The notes under the pieces are model-generated. The model saw only the letters and a program-made list of their open reading frames with translations. It did not search any database and was not told the DNA's origin. From assembly GCA_905147135.1 (NCBI GenBank), contig LR990061.1:9214026-9278025 (forward strand): a DNA stretch of 64,000 nucleotides, written 5' to 3'. Positions 50,510-61,631 of the stretch are shown here, in pieces (the stretch's first letter is position 1; each line of letters begins with the position of its first letter). This DNA is from Blastobasis lacticolella. Lineage: Eukaryota > Arthropoda > Insecta > Lepidoptera > Blastobasidae. Position numbers and translations under genes: made by a program.

Positions 50510-51169
50510 TCTGCGGAAGTTCAGATTTATAATGTACCAAAAAGCTTTTTCTATCTGTTACCGCAGAACAGAACAATAGAACTGTTTTGGGTGAAACACT
50601 ATTACAGATTGGTTGACTTAAAACGATTTTTGGCTTTAACCCAACTCAAAGGTCACAAACATGCTTAGTTTGTACGGGTGGTAGTTTCAGTTGAAATCTA
50701 TTTTTCGGTTGGACAATAAGTATCTATAGCTTATGTACCTATGGTTTATACAAGACGCATAAAATAAGGTTTTATATTTCCTCGCGGTTTTCATCCCTAT
50801 GCAATTCGAATTTGAAGTCGAACCTAAATAACCCTGAGACTGTGACTAATTAGGTGAAAGAATTCCTATTAGAAGAACAAAAACATAACAGGGAGTTTAA
50901 AAAGACCACATTAGCATATTATGATTCATATTAGAGTGACACAAACATTTCTTATCCGGTGGCTAATTTATGGTGGAACTAAAAGACGCCATTTTGAATT
51001 ATCATGTCAATGTCTACAACAGAGACGCTGCAGATAAGTCTGTGACAAAAATAATATGAATTATATTATGAAACGCTAATGTGGTCATTTTAGAACCCCT
51101 GTACAGTGTACAGTAGTGCATAATCAAGCGGTCTACAGAAAAATTACATAGGAACAACAAAACTCCTAC
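50510..51169. other. No recognised feature
   Basis: AT-rich; presumed GPCR intron or intergenic. No transmembrane-coding exon recognised. Confidence 0.3.
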
Positions 51170-51420
51170 ATCGCGCTTGTTAAATTTTTCGAAACGGTTG
51201 CATAAATATAAAGTCCCGGCGCCAGTCAACCGGGGCGGCCCCCTTCACGCGGTGAGCTGGTTTGGGACGCGCCAGTCTAACGCGCCCTTCACTCAGATGA
51301 TTGTATTGTGCTCGCACAATGCAATAAGATAACTATATGTCCGACTTACAAAATAACCGGTGATCTTCCGACCACCACACAAACCGCGTGGGGAATTTGG
51401 CTGCTCTTTTTGTTATTTGT
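51170..51420 (-). repeat. REP-G copy
   Basis: Inverse of 55230-55480: CGCGGTGAGCTGGTTTGGGA, CGCGCCAGTCTAACGCGCCC, with the central palindrome ATTGTATTGTGC-TC-GCACAATGCAAT at 51300-51325. Confidence 0.7.
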
Positions 51421-52244
51421 TCCAGGTTGTTTACGGATCTTAGTAGTAATAATATTTGACTAGGTATATAAAAACGACTGTGTTTTTGAACACTATTCTG
51501 ATTTGAGCTAAATAAATAGCTATATATTTTAGGCACGTTTTAACTCTTCACGGTTCAGACACGTGTCGGTGTGAGCTTTTAGAAACCCTTGTCTTGTTTT
51601 TGGTTTAACCAGAACTTTAATGATAAGTTTCTAAGAGAGACTGAGATACTTTAAGATTTTCTCCTAAACCGCTACCTACGCTGTAGCTCAAGTAACTTTT
51701 AATAGGACTAAAAAGACAGATAATAGTGGTAAGAGGAATTTTGGACACGATAATATCAACCCGGTTTGATAATGGGTAAGTACATCATCCATTTTTATTG
51801 ATGAGGGCTGCTTGTTGCTAACTTCATGTTGAGGTCAGGTACTTTTCATACCGCCTACCTATCATTATTTTAAGTTTCCGAAATTCTTGTAATGTATCCT
51901 TTAACCTCGATTATTTGAGTTTCAGTCGTGTCGAAATATGCTTATGTCATGTTCCCATCCGGGTATTGTCCTGCTCAGTCTTATGTCGAATTAATGTTGT
52001 TACTCGACCTGAGATCTGAGACCAGCTGTTCTGGAGTTGCAATAATCAAGTCTAAATTTCGGGTAAATTGTTTCTTTGTCATTCGGTAGACTGATAGGCA
52101 AGCGGGCCAGTTGACCATGTTTAAAATATTTTAACCTACTACGTGATTTGGATAATCAACGCCCGCAGTAGATTGAGTAATGGGCACCAGCGATGCACTT
52201 GCGGAGGCACTTTCTGTTAATAATAAAATAGTACCAATTCGGGC
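51421..52244. other. No recognised gene
   Basis: Contains a LINE-F scrap at about 52080-52115 (TCATTCGGTAGACTGATAGG) and nothing else assigned. Confidence 0.35.
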
Positions 52245-52365
52245 AGCGTGGCAAGTGACAAGTGTGTCCGCGACAGAGCTCGCGCCGCGAGAGAGCGTCT
52301 GTTTCCTTCTCTCAATACTAAGATGAAAGAGATAGCAGTATCTTTCTCGCGCCTTTTTTCGATAC
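52245..52365. repeat. MITE-J, truncated
   Basis: AGTGTGTCCGCGACAGAGCT, TCTCAATACTAAGATGAAAG and TTTCTCGCGCC; the right end is missing. Confidence 0.6.
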
Positions 52366-52509
52366 CAGGCAATAATATTCTGTCTATAATAGTCTGTATT
52401 ATGGTCAATAATATATGTATATGGTGATTGGGTATTGTCAACATTTCATAAGACAACCTATCACTCTCGCGTTGCAGACTCCGCAACAATCATTTTAAAA
52501 ATTCAAAAA

Positions 52510-52687
52510 AATTAATATGCTTGGACAAATTAATACAGCGCCATAAAGCCCCAATGTAAGTAAAGCATGTGTTATGGATGGTTAGATAACTGATAAACTA
52601 CCTATTTATATACCATTTTTATATACGTACGTCTAGGTAGACCGGTAACAGAAATGAAAATTCATCATTTCAATTTCTGCCCGGCCA
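52510..52687 (-). repeat. SINE-A, head removed by Retro-C insertion
   Basis: AATTAATATGCTTGGACAAA to CATTTCAATTTCTGCCCGGCC; a shared copy, longer in B (58540-58745). Confidence 0.7.
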
Positions 52688-52947
52688 ATCATCATCACAG
52701 CCCATAACAGTCCACTGCAGGACTTAGGGCCTCTCCCACAAAAAGGGAGGTTATTGCCATAATCTCCACGCTTGGCAGGCGGGTTGGAGATCGCAGTGTT
52801 ATAATATAACAATGGAAAATGCTGCTGCCCATTTTCCAGTCTACGGAGGCGCTTCGATCTTTTGCCTCGAAAACATTAGTCGCCTTGTACGACACCCACG
52901 AGTGTTAGAGGTTGGTGCTATTCTACTCTGCCGGACACCACACGGCC
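52688..52947 (-). mobile_element. Retro-C copy, only in copy A
   Basis: ATCATCATCACAGCCCATAA to CCGGACACCACACGGCC; full length and absent at the matching site of copy B. Confidence 0.75.
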
Positions 52948-53299
52948 GATAAACCGGCAAAAAAAAGACCGGCATGTTAACTAACTGAACCATACTGATC
53001 GTTCTGCCACCAGCCCTGGAAAGCTTCTCCATACTTACATTCACGACATTATCCCGTGTTTGTTCTGCTGTAACCGGAATACGAAAGCGTCTTATGATTA
53101 TGAGTAATACGAATCAGTAAAACATATATTTTTAAGTGCATGTGAGTGTTGTTATTACAGCATGTGAGTGCCACAGATATGTTGTAAGAGGTAATTTAGA
53201 CTAAAATTAGCGTGGACACCATTTAAATGTGGTAGTACCACCTGTATGCGTTTATTGAGGTGGAGTGTCTGGGGGAGGCCTATGTCCAGCAGAAATTGC

Positions 53300-53368
53300 A
53301 GATGTTACGGTTACCACTTACCATCAGGTGGGCTGTCTGCTCGTTTGTCACTGAGTAGCATAAAACAA
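53300..53368 (+). repeat. Retro-H type 3' stub, only in copy A
   Basis: ACGGTTACCACTTACCATCA, GGTGGGCTGTCTGCTCGTTT and GTAGCATAAAACAA, inserted within an RTE-type tail (GGCCTATGTCCAGCAG...TTGATGATGATG). Confidence 0.6.
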
Positions 53369-53799
53369 AGAATAGGACTAGCCCCTACAGGTTGATGATG
53401 ATGTTGATTGGCTGGGTGTTGTATCAACCCGACAGCACCAATCCGTATTATCATAGAGGAAAAAAAGAAGTACTAGGCATTATTTACGTGTGGTGTGCAA
53501 AACGACAGGAATACCATGCAAAACGATGGGTATATCATCCGGTTAGGACTTTCGTAAATTCGTAAGGCAGATAATGGGTGGCAATGTTTTTTTTTCCATG
53601 CAGGTGCAGTCCACCTCTGGATAAACGCCCCCAAGACAGGCCACTCTTGGATCGGCCCACAATTTCTCACATCCGAACACTAACAGCCAGCGCTTTGAGA
53701 CACATCTTTGCTAGACGCATTAAAGCTGACTGAGTTCATTTTGCACTGGCCGCTGCGACACAGACGGTGCTATTGGAAATCATTGTAAGCGTGCGTGTA

Positions 53800-54050
53800 G
53801 AACTCGTCTAATCTAAAATGATGCGCCCCACTATCGCATTAACGCACACAAGCAAGTTTAAAATATGGACGCAATACATATACAAATGCCGTTGTAATTG
53901 GTCATTCAGTTGCCGATAAGATTCAAACGTAGGAGCACGCGTCGTTCATTGGCTCCCACACAGATGAAGTGTCGTTATCAATATTTGCACTCACACATCG
54001 ATATCAACTAACTAAGTAGTGGGGCGCGTCATCTTAGACTAGACGAGCTC
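53800..54050. mobile_element. TA-flanked MITE with empty site in copy B
   Basis: Left GAACTCGTCTAATCTAAAAT, right inverse GAGCTCGTCTAGTCTAAGAT, both continuing to GCGCCCCACT; about 34-base TIRs. TA at 53798-53799 and 54051-54052. Copy B reads uninterrupted at 60053-60070. Confidence 0.8.
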
Positions 54051-54315
54051 TACCTATTTATGTAGGTGTTTTTTTCTTAATTATTGATAATGGTCCATGT
54101 ACTTACCTACGTAAAATTACGCTTTTTCCTTTCTTTGTACTTATGATTTTTAAATGTTGTTTATTTGTGTCATGTCGTGGTGTTTTGTGACAATAAATGT
54201 TTTTATTCTTATTCTCTCTAGCTAGCCATAGGACGTGGTGTACATTTTCCCAATTATAGTCTCCACTCAAGAACGTCTACCCTATCCATCGGCAGAGTAG
54301 GCCAAAGCCGTGTTG

Positions 54316-54518
54316 CTGACCCTGTTTAAACCTTACCAGATTGAATCATCGTTACACATTCAGTCGCCTGAATGCCCAGGTTTCATCACGATGTTTTCCT
54401 TCACCGTAAGAGCATCGGTTAGTTTTCAACTAATGTACATAACTCAAAAAGGAGTCATTGGTACATGCCCGCAGTGGGATTCAAACCCGGATACCGTAAC
54501 CACTCGGCCACCGACGCT
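54316..54518 (-). repeat. SINE-B 5' half, shared with copy B
   Basis: GAATGCCCAGGTTTCATCAC to CACTCGGCCACCGACGCTC; box B is altered. Same insertion as 61278-61631 because the flank GCTCATTAGA and onward is shared. Confidence 0.7.
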
Positions 54519-54956
54519 CATTAGACCTGCCTTCCATACATTGTGAGCTATTTCCCATGTGTTTTCGAAATCAGCAGCGGATTCCGTGTGAGTTATAGAG
54601 TTATAGAAGAGTGGATTTCGGTGGAAAACTTTTCAGTGCATACAGTTGAGTGCAGGTGGTTTTGGCGGCTCGCCAGCACATTAGTCAGGCTTTGAAGTTG
54701 ACGGTCACCAAACAATGCAGGATAAAGTGGACGCTGCATTTTACGATCGCTTTTTGGTCCTTTTTGCCGTGGAGTTTCCCGATTTATAATACGCACAAAC
54801 GAGTAAGGAACCATGAGCTTCTTCTATCACTAAAGTGCCAAACAAGCAGTAAGCAGTTAAGGAGAGAGGATATTTGTCAAACTTGCTTAAAAATAAGTAC
54901 TTAGTAATTAATGTTTTTCAATATTTGTGTCAATTATCTTGCACCGCCTTGTAAAA

Positions 54957-55020
54957 TTCATACTATCATCTCCCCAGTTGACTCGTAGAGAAAGCTATGA
55001 AACTTTAAGCACCCTTTCCA
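54957..55020 (+). repeat. LINE-E 3' scrap
   Basis: CCCAGTTGACTCGTAGAGAA and AAACTTTAAGCACC. Confidence 0.4.
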
Positions 55021-55129
55021 TGGCGCTTCGGCGGGAGTTGGGCGGCGTCCGTCCACAACATCACGCAACGTCACAACCCGCCTTAACAATTAATGATGTT
55101 GAATTTTTTTATATAAATACTAGTTAGGC

Positions 55130-55195
55130 ATTTAACCGTCATCTCACTATGTGAAAAGTGACGATGCCGCCGAAGAAAGAGCATGCCTGTCTTTC
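55130..55195 (-). pseudogene. LINE C-terminal scrap
   Basis: AACCGTCATCTCACTATGTG then AGTGACGATGCCGCCGAAGA, matching the 3860-4010 and 19430-19510 remnants. Confidence 0.4.
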
Positions 55196-55229
55196 AAGAA
55201 AAAGTTAATAATACTTCTAAATAATTGCA

Positions 55230-55480
55230 AAAAGAGTGGCCAAATTCCACGCGCGGTTTGTGTGGAGGTCATGAGACCCCGTTTTATAAATCGGAATTAT
55301 AGTTAGCTTACTGTATTGTGCGAGCACAATACAGTCATCTGAGGGAAGGGCGCGTTAGACTGGCGCGTCCCAAACCAGCTCACCGCGTGTAGGGGGCCAC
55401 CCTGGATATTCTGCTTTGGAACTTGTATATATGCATCAGTTTCGTAAAATTTCATAAGCGTGATGTAGGATTTTTGGAGC
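55230..55480 (+). repeat. REP-G copy
   Basis: AGAGTGGCCAAATTCCACGC, perfect palindrome ACTGTATTGTGC-GA-GCACAATACAGT (55310-55335), GCGCGTTAGACTGGCGCGTC and CCAGCTCACCGCG. Confidence 0.75.
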
Positions 55481-55911
55481 TTCGTTCTTGTTTATATAGG
55501 TATTTTATGTTTGTTTTTTGTTTAGTTATGCTAGTGACCTATTTAGATTATGGTTATTGAGGTTGAGTAGGTGTACAAAGACCATCCGTACCCCTACGGA
55601 GGATATCGTGCGTAATGCCTTCCACGCGTAAAAAAAAAATGTACAAATTTGGTAAGTAAGTTTTTATCGCCTAGTGAGGCACGGACAGCCGAATTGAAAA
55701 TTATCAGGTTCAGCTGTAATTTGCTAAGAAAACATCCGTGACTACCATGATGAAACGTGACAGGTCGTGGCCAGGTTGCCAAGCAACGCGCAAATTTCTA
55801 TTAAAATATTGTTGTGCTCAAGGATGTTGCACCCCCGGTCTGGTATTTATGCCGTTTGAGGAGCCCTAAGTAAGTTAATGTGCAAAGTGGAAGGTAGGTA
55901 CGAAATCGCCG
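55481..55911. other. No recognised feature
   Basis: Lies just downstream of the minus-strand ORF1-like gene; includes an A-run at 55632-55640. Could be its 3' UTR. Confidence 0.35.
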
Positions 55912-57012
55912 CTACACCACACCCATCGGCCAGTAATCTTCCCTCATGAAGAAATCCAAATCTGCGGTGGGAACCAACACCACGCACCAGTTGATCGTAC
56001 GTTCATGGCTTGATTCCAAGAGCTGGACTCTCACGAGGCACTTCTTGTTTGAGCGGATGTGCTCTTCCACGTCCTTTGCCGTCACTGTGTAATGAAGGCG
56101 GGACAGGTAGAGAGCCGCTGTCGGTCTCGCAGGGCGCAGCAGGAAGTTGGGACCGGTTACTGCAGTGCCGCAAAAATTCTGAGCAGCACGACGTCTACTC
56201 TTCTTCTGGACCGTGATTAATCCTTCCTCATCACAGTCCACGTCGGGGGCGCATGGGGGCTTCAACACCTTCGTTTCTTGTGGAGCTGAAGCCTCCACGC
56301 GACGAGGTTGGCGCGATGCCGGTGCGCTGACGGGCGTTGCGGGCGGGCAGTGGGTACGGGCCGGCGGCGGCGGGCGCGGGCGGGCGCGGGCGCAGGGTCA
56401 CGCGGTGTCGCAGCCGCAACCAGCGCGCCCAGTTCCAGCGCGGACGGCGGCGCGCCGCGGCGGTGGCGGTGTTAAAACTGCTGACTCGAAACTCGTGTCG
56501 CTAGTGCGGTCGACGCTCGCACCGCCGCGCGGAATTTTCATTGTGGCTGTGTCAGCAGGCGACGCGATGACTGGCATAGAGTTGCGCAATGTATTCATTT
56601 GTTCACGCAACTCCAATACAGTTTTTTGAGAGGCCTCGAATTTTGCCTTAACTTTCGCCAGGTTTTCCTTCAGGAGCACGATATCCTTCAGGAACCTGGT
56701 GACGTCGACGTGGTCGAACGTAACGGGAGGGAGCTTATTCAAATCTCTCGCCACAAAGATTGGCACGTCGTCGGGATCGGTCTCCTTCAGTAGCGTAATT
56801 ATATCCTGAACGCTCCTCGGTGTCCGGTCACGTCTTCGAGACACCATCGTCTCCATCACGTTGAGTGATGAGAACAGCAGTTCCTTGGCTTCGGAAATGT
56901 CCTCCGAGAAGCTGGACTTGCAGATCTGCACAGCACTGACTTCGTCCATCATGTCCAACTTTTGCTGCAGGAACGCGAGGAGCTTTTTCACAACGATGTT
57001 ATTACTAGCCAT
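55912..57012 (-). pseudogene. LINE ORF1-like gene with one in-frame stop
   Basis: One continuous frame of 366 sense codons plus final TAG (55914-55912), broken only by TGA at 56400-56398. The N-terminal part (205 codons) has KKLLAFLQQKLDMMDEVSAV, IITLLKETDPDDVPIFVARD, LPPVTFDHVDVTRFLKDIVL and a heptad-rich coiled coil (about residues 115-150). A Pro/Arg-rich GC-rich linker follows, then a C-terminal domain with ALYLSRLHYTVTAKDVEEHI and DLDFFMREDYWPMGVV, consistent with an RRM-like fold. The arrangement (helical N-half, coiled coil, RRM-like end) suggests an ORF1/gag-like RNA-binding protein of a dispersed lepidopteran retroelement. No RT lies beside it. Start: ATG 57012 followed by ASNNIVV. 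The TGA lies in a very GC-rich stretch. A host-domesticated gene is the alternative. Confidence 0.65.
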
Positions 57013-57537
57013 CGCAGCGATGCAGACGCGGCAGATTGCGCCACCACTTCAGTAATACGATATAAATATTACTAAATCGACAATACACGACCTACTCACA
57101 TAGCGCATACTGCGAGAGTTATACCTAGCCTAGGTACCTTACAGGTTTATAGTAGATTTTTTTATTCATTCTTTATACAATATTACAGTTAAAAAAAACT
57201 AATGTGTTGAACATTAGGTAATAAAATACAGCTATACATTTTCAGAGAATACCACTTTTATTTTATGAATATTCACTATAGTGTCAAGTAGATCGTAGTT
57301 TGGTAAATCACGCCGTTGTTTATTAAGTTGGATGCGTGCTCTTACCAACGGAGAGTAAAATGCGAAACACTTTGCGTGCACTCTACTTCGATCAATCGGT
57401 GACTGCGGGGACGCGTGTGCTTCCCGGGGTCCGACAGACAGCAAACTAGCTCAACCAGTTTGGGACAGTCTGATTCGCCTCGTAACAAACGTACTGCAGT
57501 GATAAGTAAATCAATAGATACTACGTCTTATGCGATA
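57013..57537. other. No recognised feature
   Basis: 5' side of the ORF1-like gene; AT-rich then a GC-moderate stretch at 57340-57480. No repeat assigned. Confidence 0.35.
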
Positions 57538-57635
57538 ACATCGTGATGAAACCTGCAAATTCAGGCAACTAAATTTGTAACCATGATCCAATCTGGTTAG
57601 GTTACCCTGGTAGCAGGGTCACGGAGGTCAGATGG
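57538..57635 (+). repeat. SINE-B middle fragment
   Basis: CATCGTGATGAAACCTGCAA to GGAGGTCAGATGGTAG. Confidence 0.6.
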
Positions 57636-57649
57636 TAGACAAAAAAAAC

Positions 57650-57930
57650 ATAAAAAGAGTGGCCAAATCCTATACGCAGTGGTGTTGGTAGTCATACGAC
57701 ACCGTTCTTGTGTTGTCTGTTACATTCACTTATATTATTACCATGGTAACGTATACTTTATCAGTATACGAACACAGTCATCTGATTGGTAGGGCGAATT
57801 AGACTGGCACACCCCGAACCAGTTTCCCGCGTATAGAGGGGCCACCCCAATTGCACAGGTTCAGAACTTGTATTTATGCAACCGATTCGGAACATTTCAA
57901 TAGCGCGATGCAGGACTTGTACTAATTTTG
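57650..57930 (+). repeat. REP-G copy
   Basis: AAAGAGTGGCCAAATCCTAT, a different central inverted repeat CGTATAC-TTTATCA-GTATACG (57750-57770), AATTAGACTGGCACACCCCG and GAGGGGCCACCCC. With 55230-55480 it brackets the ORF1-like gene in direct orientation. Confidence 0.65.
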
Positions 57931-58444
57931 CAGTTTTTCTCAATTATTTATAGCTTGCGCGTTTCGATGATAAACTAAATTGGTTTAATATGTTTCTGAT
58001 GAGTTTATGCAGTGAATTATACATTATTTGAATAAAAACTTCATGTAGTTCGTGAAAATAATTACATAAAAGTTTGTAGGTACCACTCGCTTTTGCACCG
58101 AGATGTATAATTTACAGGGCCGCAGTTAGAGTGTAGAGAGAGTTGGTAGTAGGTATTATGTAGGTATTATGTATCTTCATTTAATTTTCATATATGAAAT
58201 TGATATTTATACATTTATCGTGTTCATTTATGTTGTTATTGACAATATCATTGTGAATTGACTTACAATTAATGCAATATTATGTACATTCAATTTTCAA
58301 TTATACCTATATAAATAAACTCAACTATTTAAATCCGATGGTGGGTGTTTTTTGCTCGCGTGGCTGAGGTCCACGCACCTGGCAATAGTATTTTTATGAT
58401 TTAGACGATTAGGTATACCTACGTATTGACGTTAAAAATATATG
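57931..58444. other. No recognised feature
   Basis: AT-rich; nothing assigned. Confidence 0.35.
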
Positions 58445-58539
58445 GTGTTTAAATATTGTCAATATTTCATAAATCAACCTATCCCTCGTGCGTTGCAAAC
58501 ACTAAAATCATTTAAAAAAAAAAAAAAAAAAATAGTCTA

Positions 58540-58745
58540 TGGCAAATTAATATAGCACCATATAGCCTCAAAGTAAGCAAAGTTTGTGTTATGGGTGGTT
58601 AGATAACTGATAAACTTTTATACTTTTTTTTTATACATACTACACCCAAACCCGTAACAGCAATTAAAATGCATCATTTCAGTTTTTGTTCGGCCTTGAA
58701 TCGATCCCGGGACCTCTGCGTTTCAAACAGACGGCATGTTACCCT
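58540..58745 (-). repeat. SINE-A copy
   Basis: GGCAAATTAATATAGCACCA to CGATCCCGGGACCTCTGCGT; degraded, preceded by a run of A at 58515-58531. Confidence 0.7.
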
Positions 58746-59372
58746 GGCCCACCGGAAGACCTGATCACCTTAGTGACGAAGCAATTAAATAGCTGACTAC
58801 GCTTGATTTGTAGTTGAATGTGTTTCTCGTATACTGTACTTTTGCCATGAACGAATGAACAAATAATGTTATCCGACTGAACCACTCAGATCGCCGGTTT
58901 TTGCCACCAGCCCTGGAAAGCTTCTTCGTACTTGTATTCACGACATTATCCCGTGTTTGTTCTGCTGTAACCGAAATACGTAAGTCTTTCTCATGATTAT
59001 GAGTAATACGAATCAGTAAAACAAATATGTTTAAGCGCATGTGAGTGTTGTGTTTACTACAGATGTGTTGTAAGAGGCAATTAAGATATAATTAGCGTGG
59101 ACACCGCCTATATGTGGTAGTACCACCTGTATGTGTTTATTGTGGTGGATTGTCGGGGTCTCTGCCCACCAATGGTCTAGTCCAAATAGGCTGATGATGA
59201 GCTTGATTGGCTAGGTGTTGTATCAACCCGACAACAGCACCAATCCGTAATATTGACGTGTGTCGTGAAAGACGCCTAAGTATATATATGTTCCGGTCAG
59301 ACCTTCGTAAGTGCGTTAACTAGTCACAAACGTTCAGTTTTAGCTGGTGTCGACCAACCGTCAGTTGCAGTT

Positions 59373-59512
59373 GATACTAATCCTTACGCAGTATAAAAAA
59401 GGGGCTTTTGCGTGCGGGGGACGTGGTCAGACTTCCGACGGTCGGCTAGCCCGCGCATCCGAATTAATCCGCGTATAAAGACTTTATTTTGTACATAGTA
59501 AGGATTAGTATC
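59373..59512. mobile_element. Small inverted-repeat element, only in copy B
   Basis: GATACTAATCCTTAC at 59373-59387 and its exact inverse GTAAGGATTAGTATC at 59498-59512. GC-rich interior including GTGCGGGGGACGTGGTCAGA. It abuts the next Retro-C. Confidence 0.65.
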
Positions 59513-59514
59513 CT

Positions 59515-59775
59515 GACCGTGTGGTGTCCGGTAGAGTAGAATAGCACCAACCCCTTACACTCATGGGTGTCGTACAAGGTGACTAATGTTTTCGAGGCAA
59601 AAGATCAAGTGTCTCCGTAGTCTGGAAAATGGGCAGCAGCATTTTCCATTTTTATATTTAAACACTGCGATCTCCAACCCGCCTGCCAAGCGTGGAGATT
59701 ACGGCAATAACCTCCCCTTTCGTGGAAGAGGCCCTAAGTCCTGCAGTGGGCTGTTACGGGCTGTGATGATGATGA
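59515..59775 (+). mobile_element. Retro-C copy, only in copy B
   Basis: GACCGTGTGGTGTCCGGTAG to GGGCTGTGATGATGATGAA; full length. Confidence 0.75.
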
Positions 59776-60115
59776 AGGTTTAGTATCGACTCCAGCCAAA
59801 TCGGAGCTTCTGTAACTAGTAGGGCAGACAATGGGCAGCAACGTTTTCTGCATCATCATCAGCCAAGTGCAGCCCACCGCTGGATAAACGCCCCCAAATC
59901 GCGCCACTTAGATCGGACCACAATTTCGCACATCCGGTCACTAACTGCCAACCAGCGCTATGAGACACATCTTTGCGATATGCATTTAAGCTGAGTGGGT
60001 TCCATTTGCACTGGCCGCCGCGATACAGACGGTGCCATTGGGAATCATTGTAGGCGTGCGTGTAGCTACTTATGTAGGTGTTGTTTTGTTAATTATTGTA
60101 GATGGTTCATGCTAA

Positions 60116-60989
60116 TATTAAAGGTAACAAATTTGCCCCAGGTCTCTAGATTGCGGAAAAGTGCCCAGAAGGCTGGCCGTGTTGCCACGCTGGATAGTAA
60201 AGCTTATACGTCGACTCATGTTAGTGCGTGACATAAAGTTATTTGAGCTGTCATCGGTTTCTATGGAAATTACTCATATTCGAATACACTGACAACGCAT
60301 CCACGCGCGTTCGTGCGGATCCGTCGTTTTTTTTCTTTGCAACATTTGACACGGGCTGCGGGTCAGATAAGTTTTTGGCGCTGTACTTTTTATATAAAAA
60401 GGCGTCAAATAGGCTGCTGCTGTGAAGTGACGTCTCCAGGATTGTCAAATAGGTATTCCGTTACTCAGTTCTCAAATTATTTTTCACCTAAATAATATAA
60501 TTTTATGAAAAGATTATAACAATTTGGAGAATTCCTAAATTTTGTATTGTATATAAAACAATATAAAAATACACATATTTCCAAATTTCGCCAGAATGAA
60601 TGCTACGCTCTAATGTGCTCATCGCCTCAACAATATTTTTCAAGTTAATCAAATTCTTTATGTCTTTTATGAATGACGTTCTATGACGGATAAACGACAT
60701 GGCATTAGTTGCCATACAGAGATTTTTATTATATTTTTTTTAAAAAGCGGTTCGGACTTAGCGTGGTCCTACTATAACAGGGAACACGACCGTCATTTTG
60801 ACAGTTCAAAAAGCCGGGAGCGAGAGCTACGTTAGTTCAAAAATTAGGTACTAAAATATGCAACAACGCAGTTTCGACCATCCAAGTTATTCCAAACACC
60901 CGCTTTTCGATCTCTTTCAAACTTTCGATGGTGCATATACCGCTTTCAAACGACGCTATTTGTCAAAAATAATGTTTCCTTGTAACGTA
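60116..60989. other. No recognised gene
   Basis: Unshared with copy A. Short ORFs (60243-60495, 60858-61091) lack domains. Confidence 0.3.
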
Positions 60990-61168
60990 CAGTCGGCCAA
61001 AAATGTGGTCTACCACCCTACGGTTGAGGTTCGTTTGAACGTCACGAGACAACAAGGTCGATTTCTACTTGCAATAATATTATGTCAGTGAAAAAAGTCA
61101 ACCTTAGCGATCATTAGATCTCGCAGAAGCTTTTGTCAAAACTGGTAGACCACTTTCTTGGTCGACCG
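60990..61168. mobile_element. TA-flanked MITE
   Basis: CAGTCGGCCAAAAATGTGGT and inverse CGGTCGACCAAGAAAGTGGT, both continuing CTACCA; TA at 60988-60989 and 61169-61170. About 179 bases. Confidence 0.65.
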
Positions 61169-61277
61169 TACCTATCTACTTATTCACTCTATCATACACT
61201 ACATAGCTAGTACTTATTGTAAATACTCAAAACGGACGTCTAAATTTTGGACCTGTCTTCCATACTATATCTATCAT

Positions 61278-61631
61278 TGGCGTTAGTGTCCCGGTTGTGA
61301 TATCGCGCACGAGGGCCTGGGGTCCGCCTTAACCATGATCCAGGATTTGGCAGGTCAGGTATATATAGTGGAGCGACTGCCATCTGACCTCTGTGACCCT
61401 GCGACCAGGTAAACCTGACCAAGTTGGATCATCGTTACACATTCAGTAGCCTGAATGCCCAGGTTTCATTACAATGTTTTCCCTCACCGTAAGAGCATCG
61501 GTTAGGTTTCAACTAATGTACATAACTCAGAAAGGAGTCATTGGTACATGCCCGCAGTGGGATTCGAACCGTGCCGGGTTCGAATCTCTCGCTTATGAAT
61601 CGGATACTGTAACCACTCGGCCACCGACGCT
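61278..61631 (-). mobile_element. SINE-B copy
   Basis: GGCGTTAGTGTCCCGGTTGT to CGGCCACCGACGCT; a small internal duplication around GATTCGAACC...GGTTCGAATC (61560-61588). Confidence 0.8.

Larger units (their letters stand above)
52435..54832 (+). repeat. Segmental duplication, copy A
   Basis: Blocks collinear with copy B (58445-61917): 52435-52680, 52990-53295, 53370-53797, 54051-54110 and 54316-54832. The last about 130 bases (54700-54832) look identical to 61785-61917. Copy A alone carries Retro-C (52688-52947), a Retro-H/LINE-F-like stub (about 53300-53368) and a TA MITE (53800-54050). Confidence 0.7.

Noticed and set aside
55230..57930. LTR retrotransposon with REP-G as LTRs around the ORF1-like gene
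   Set aside because: REP-G copies are too diverged from each other, lack TG...CA ends and a primer site, and a third copy lies alone at 51170; kept only as a bracketed-unit observation.
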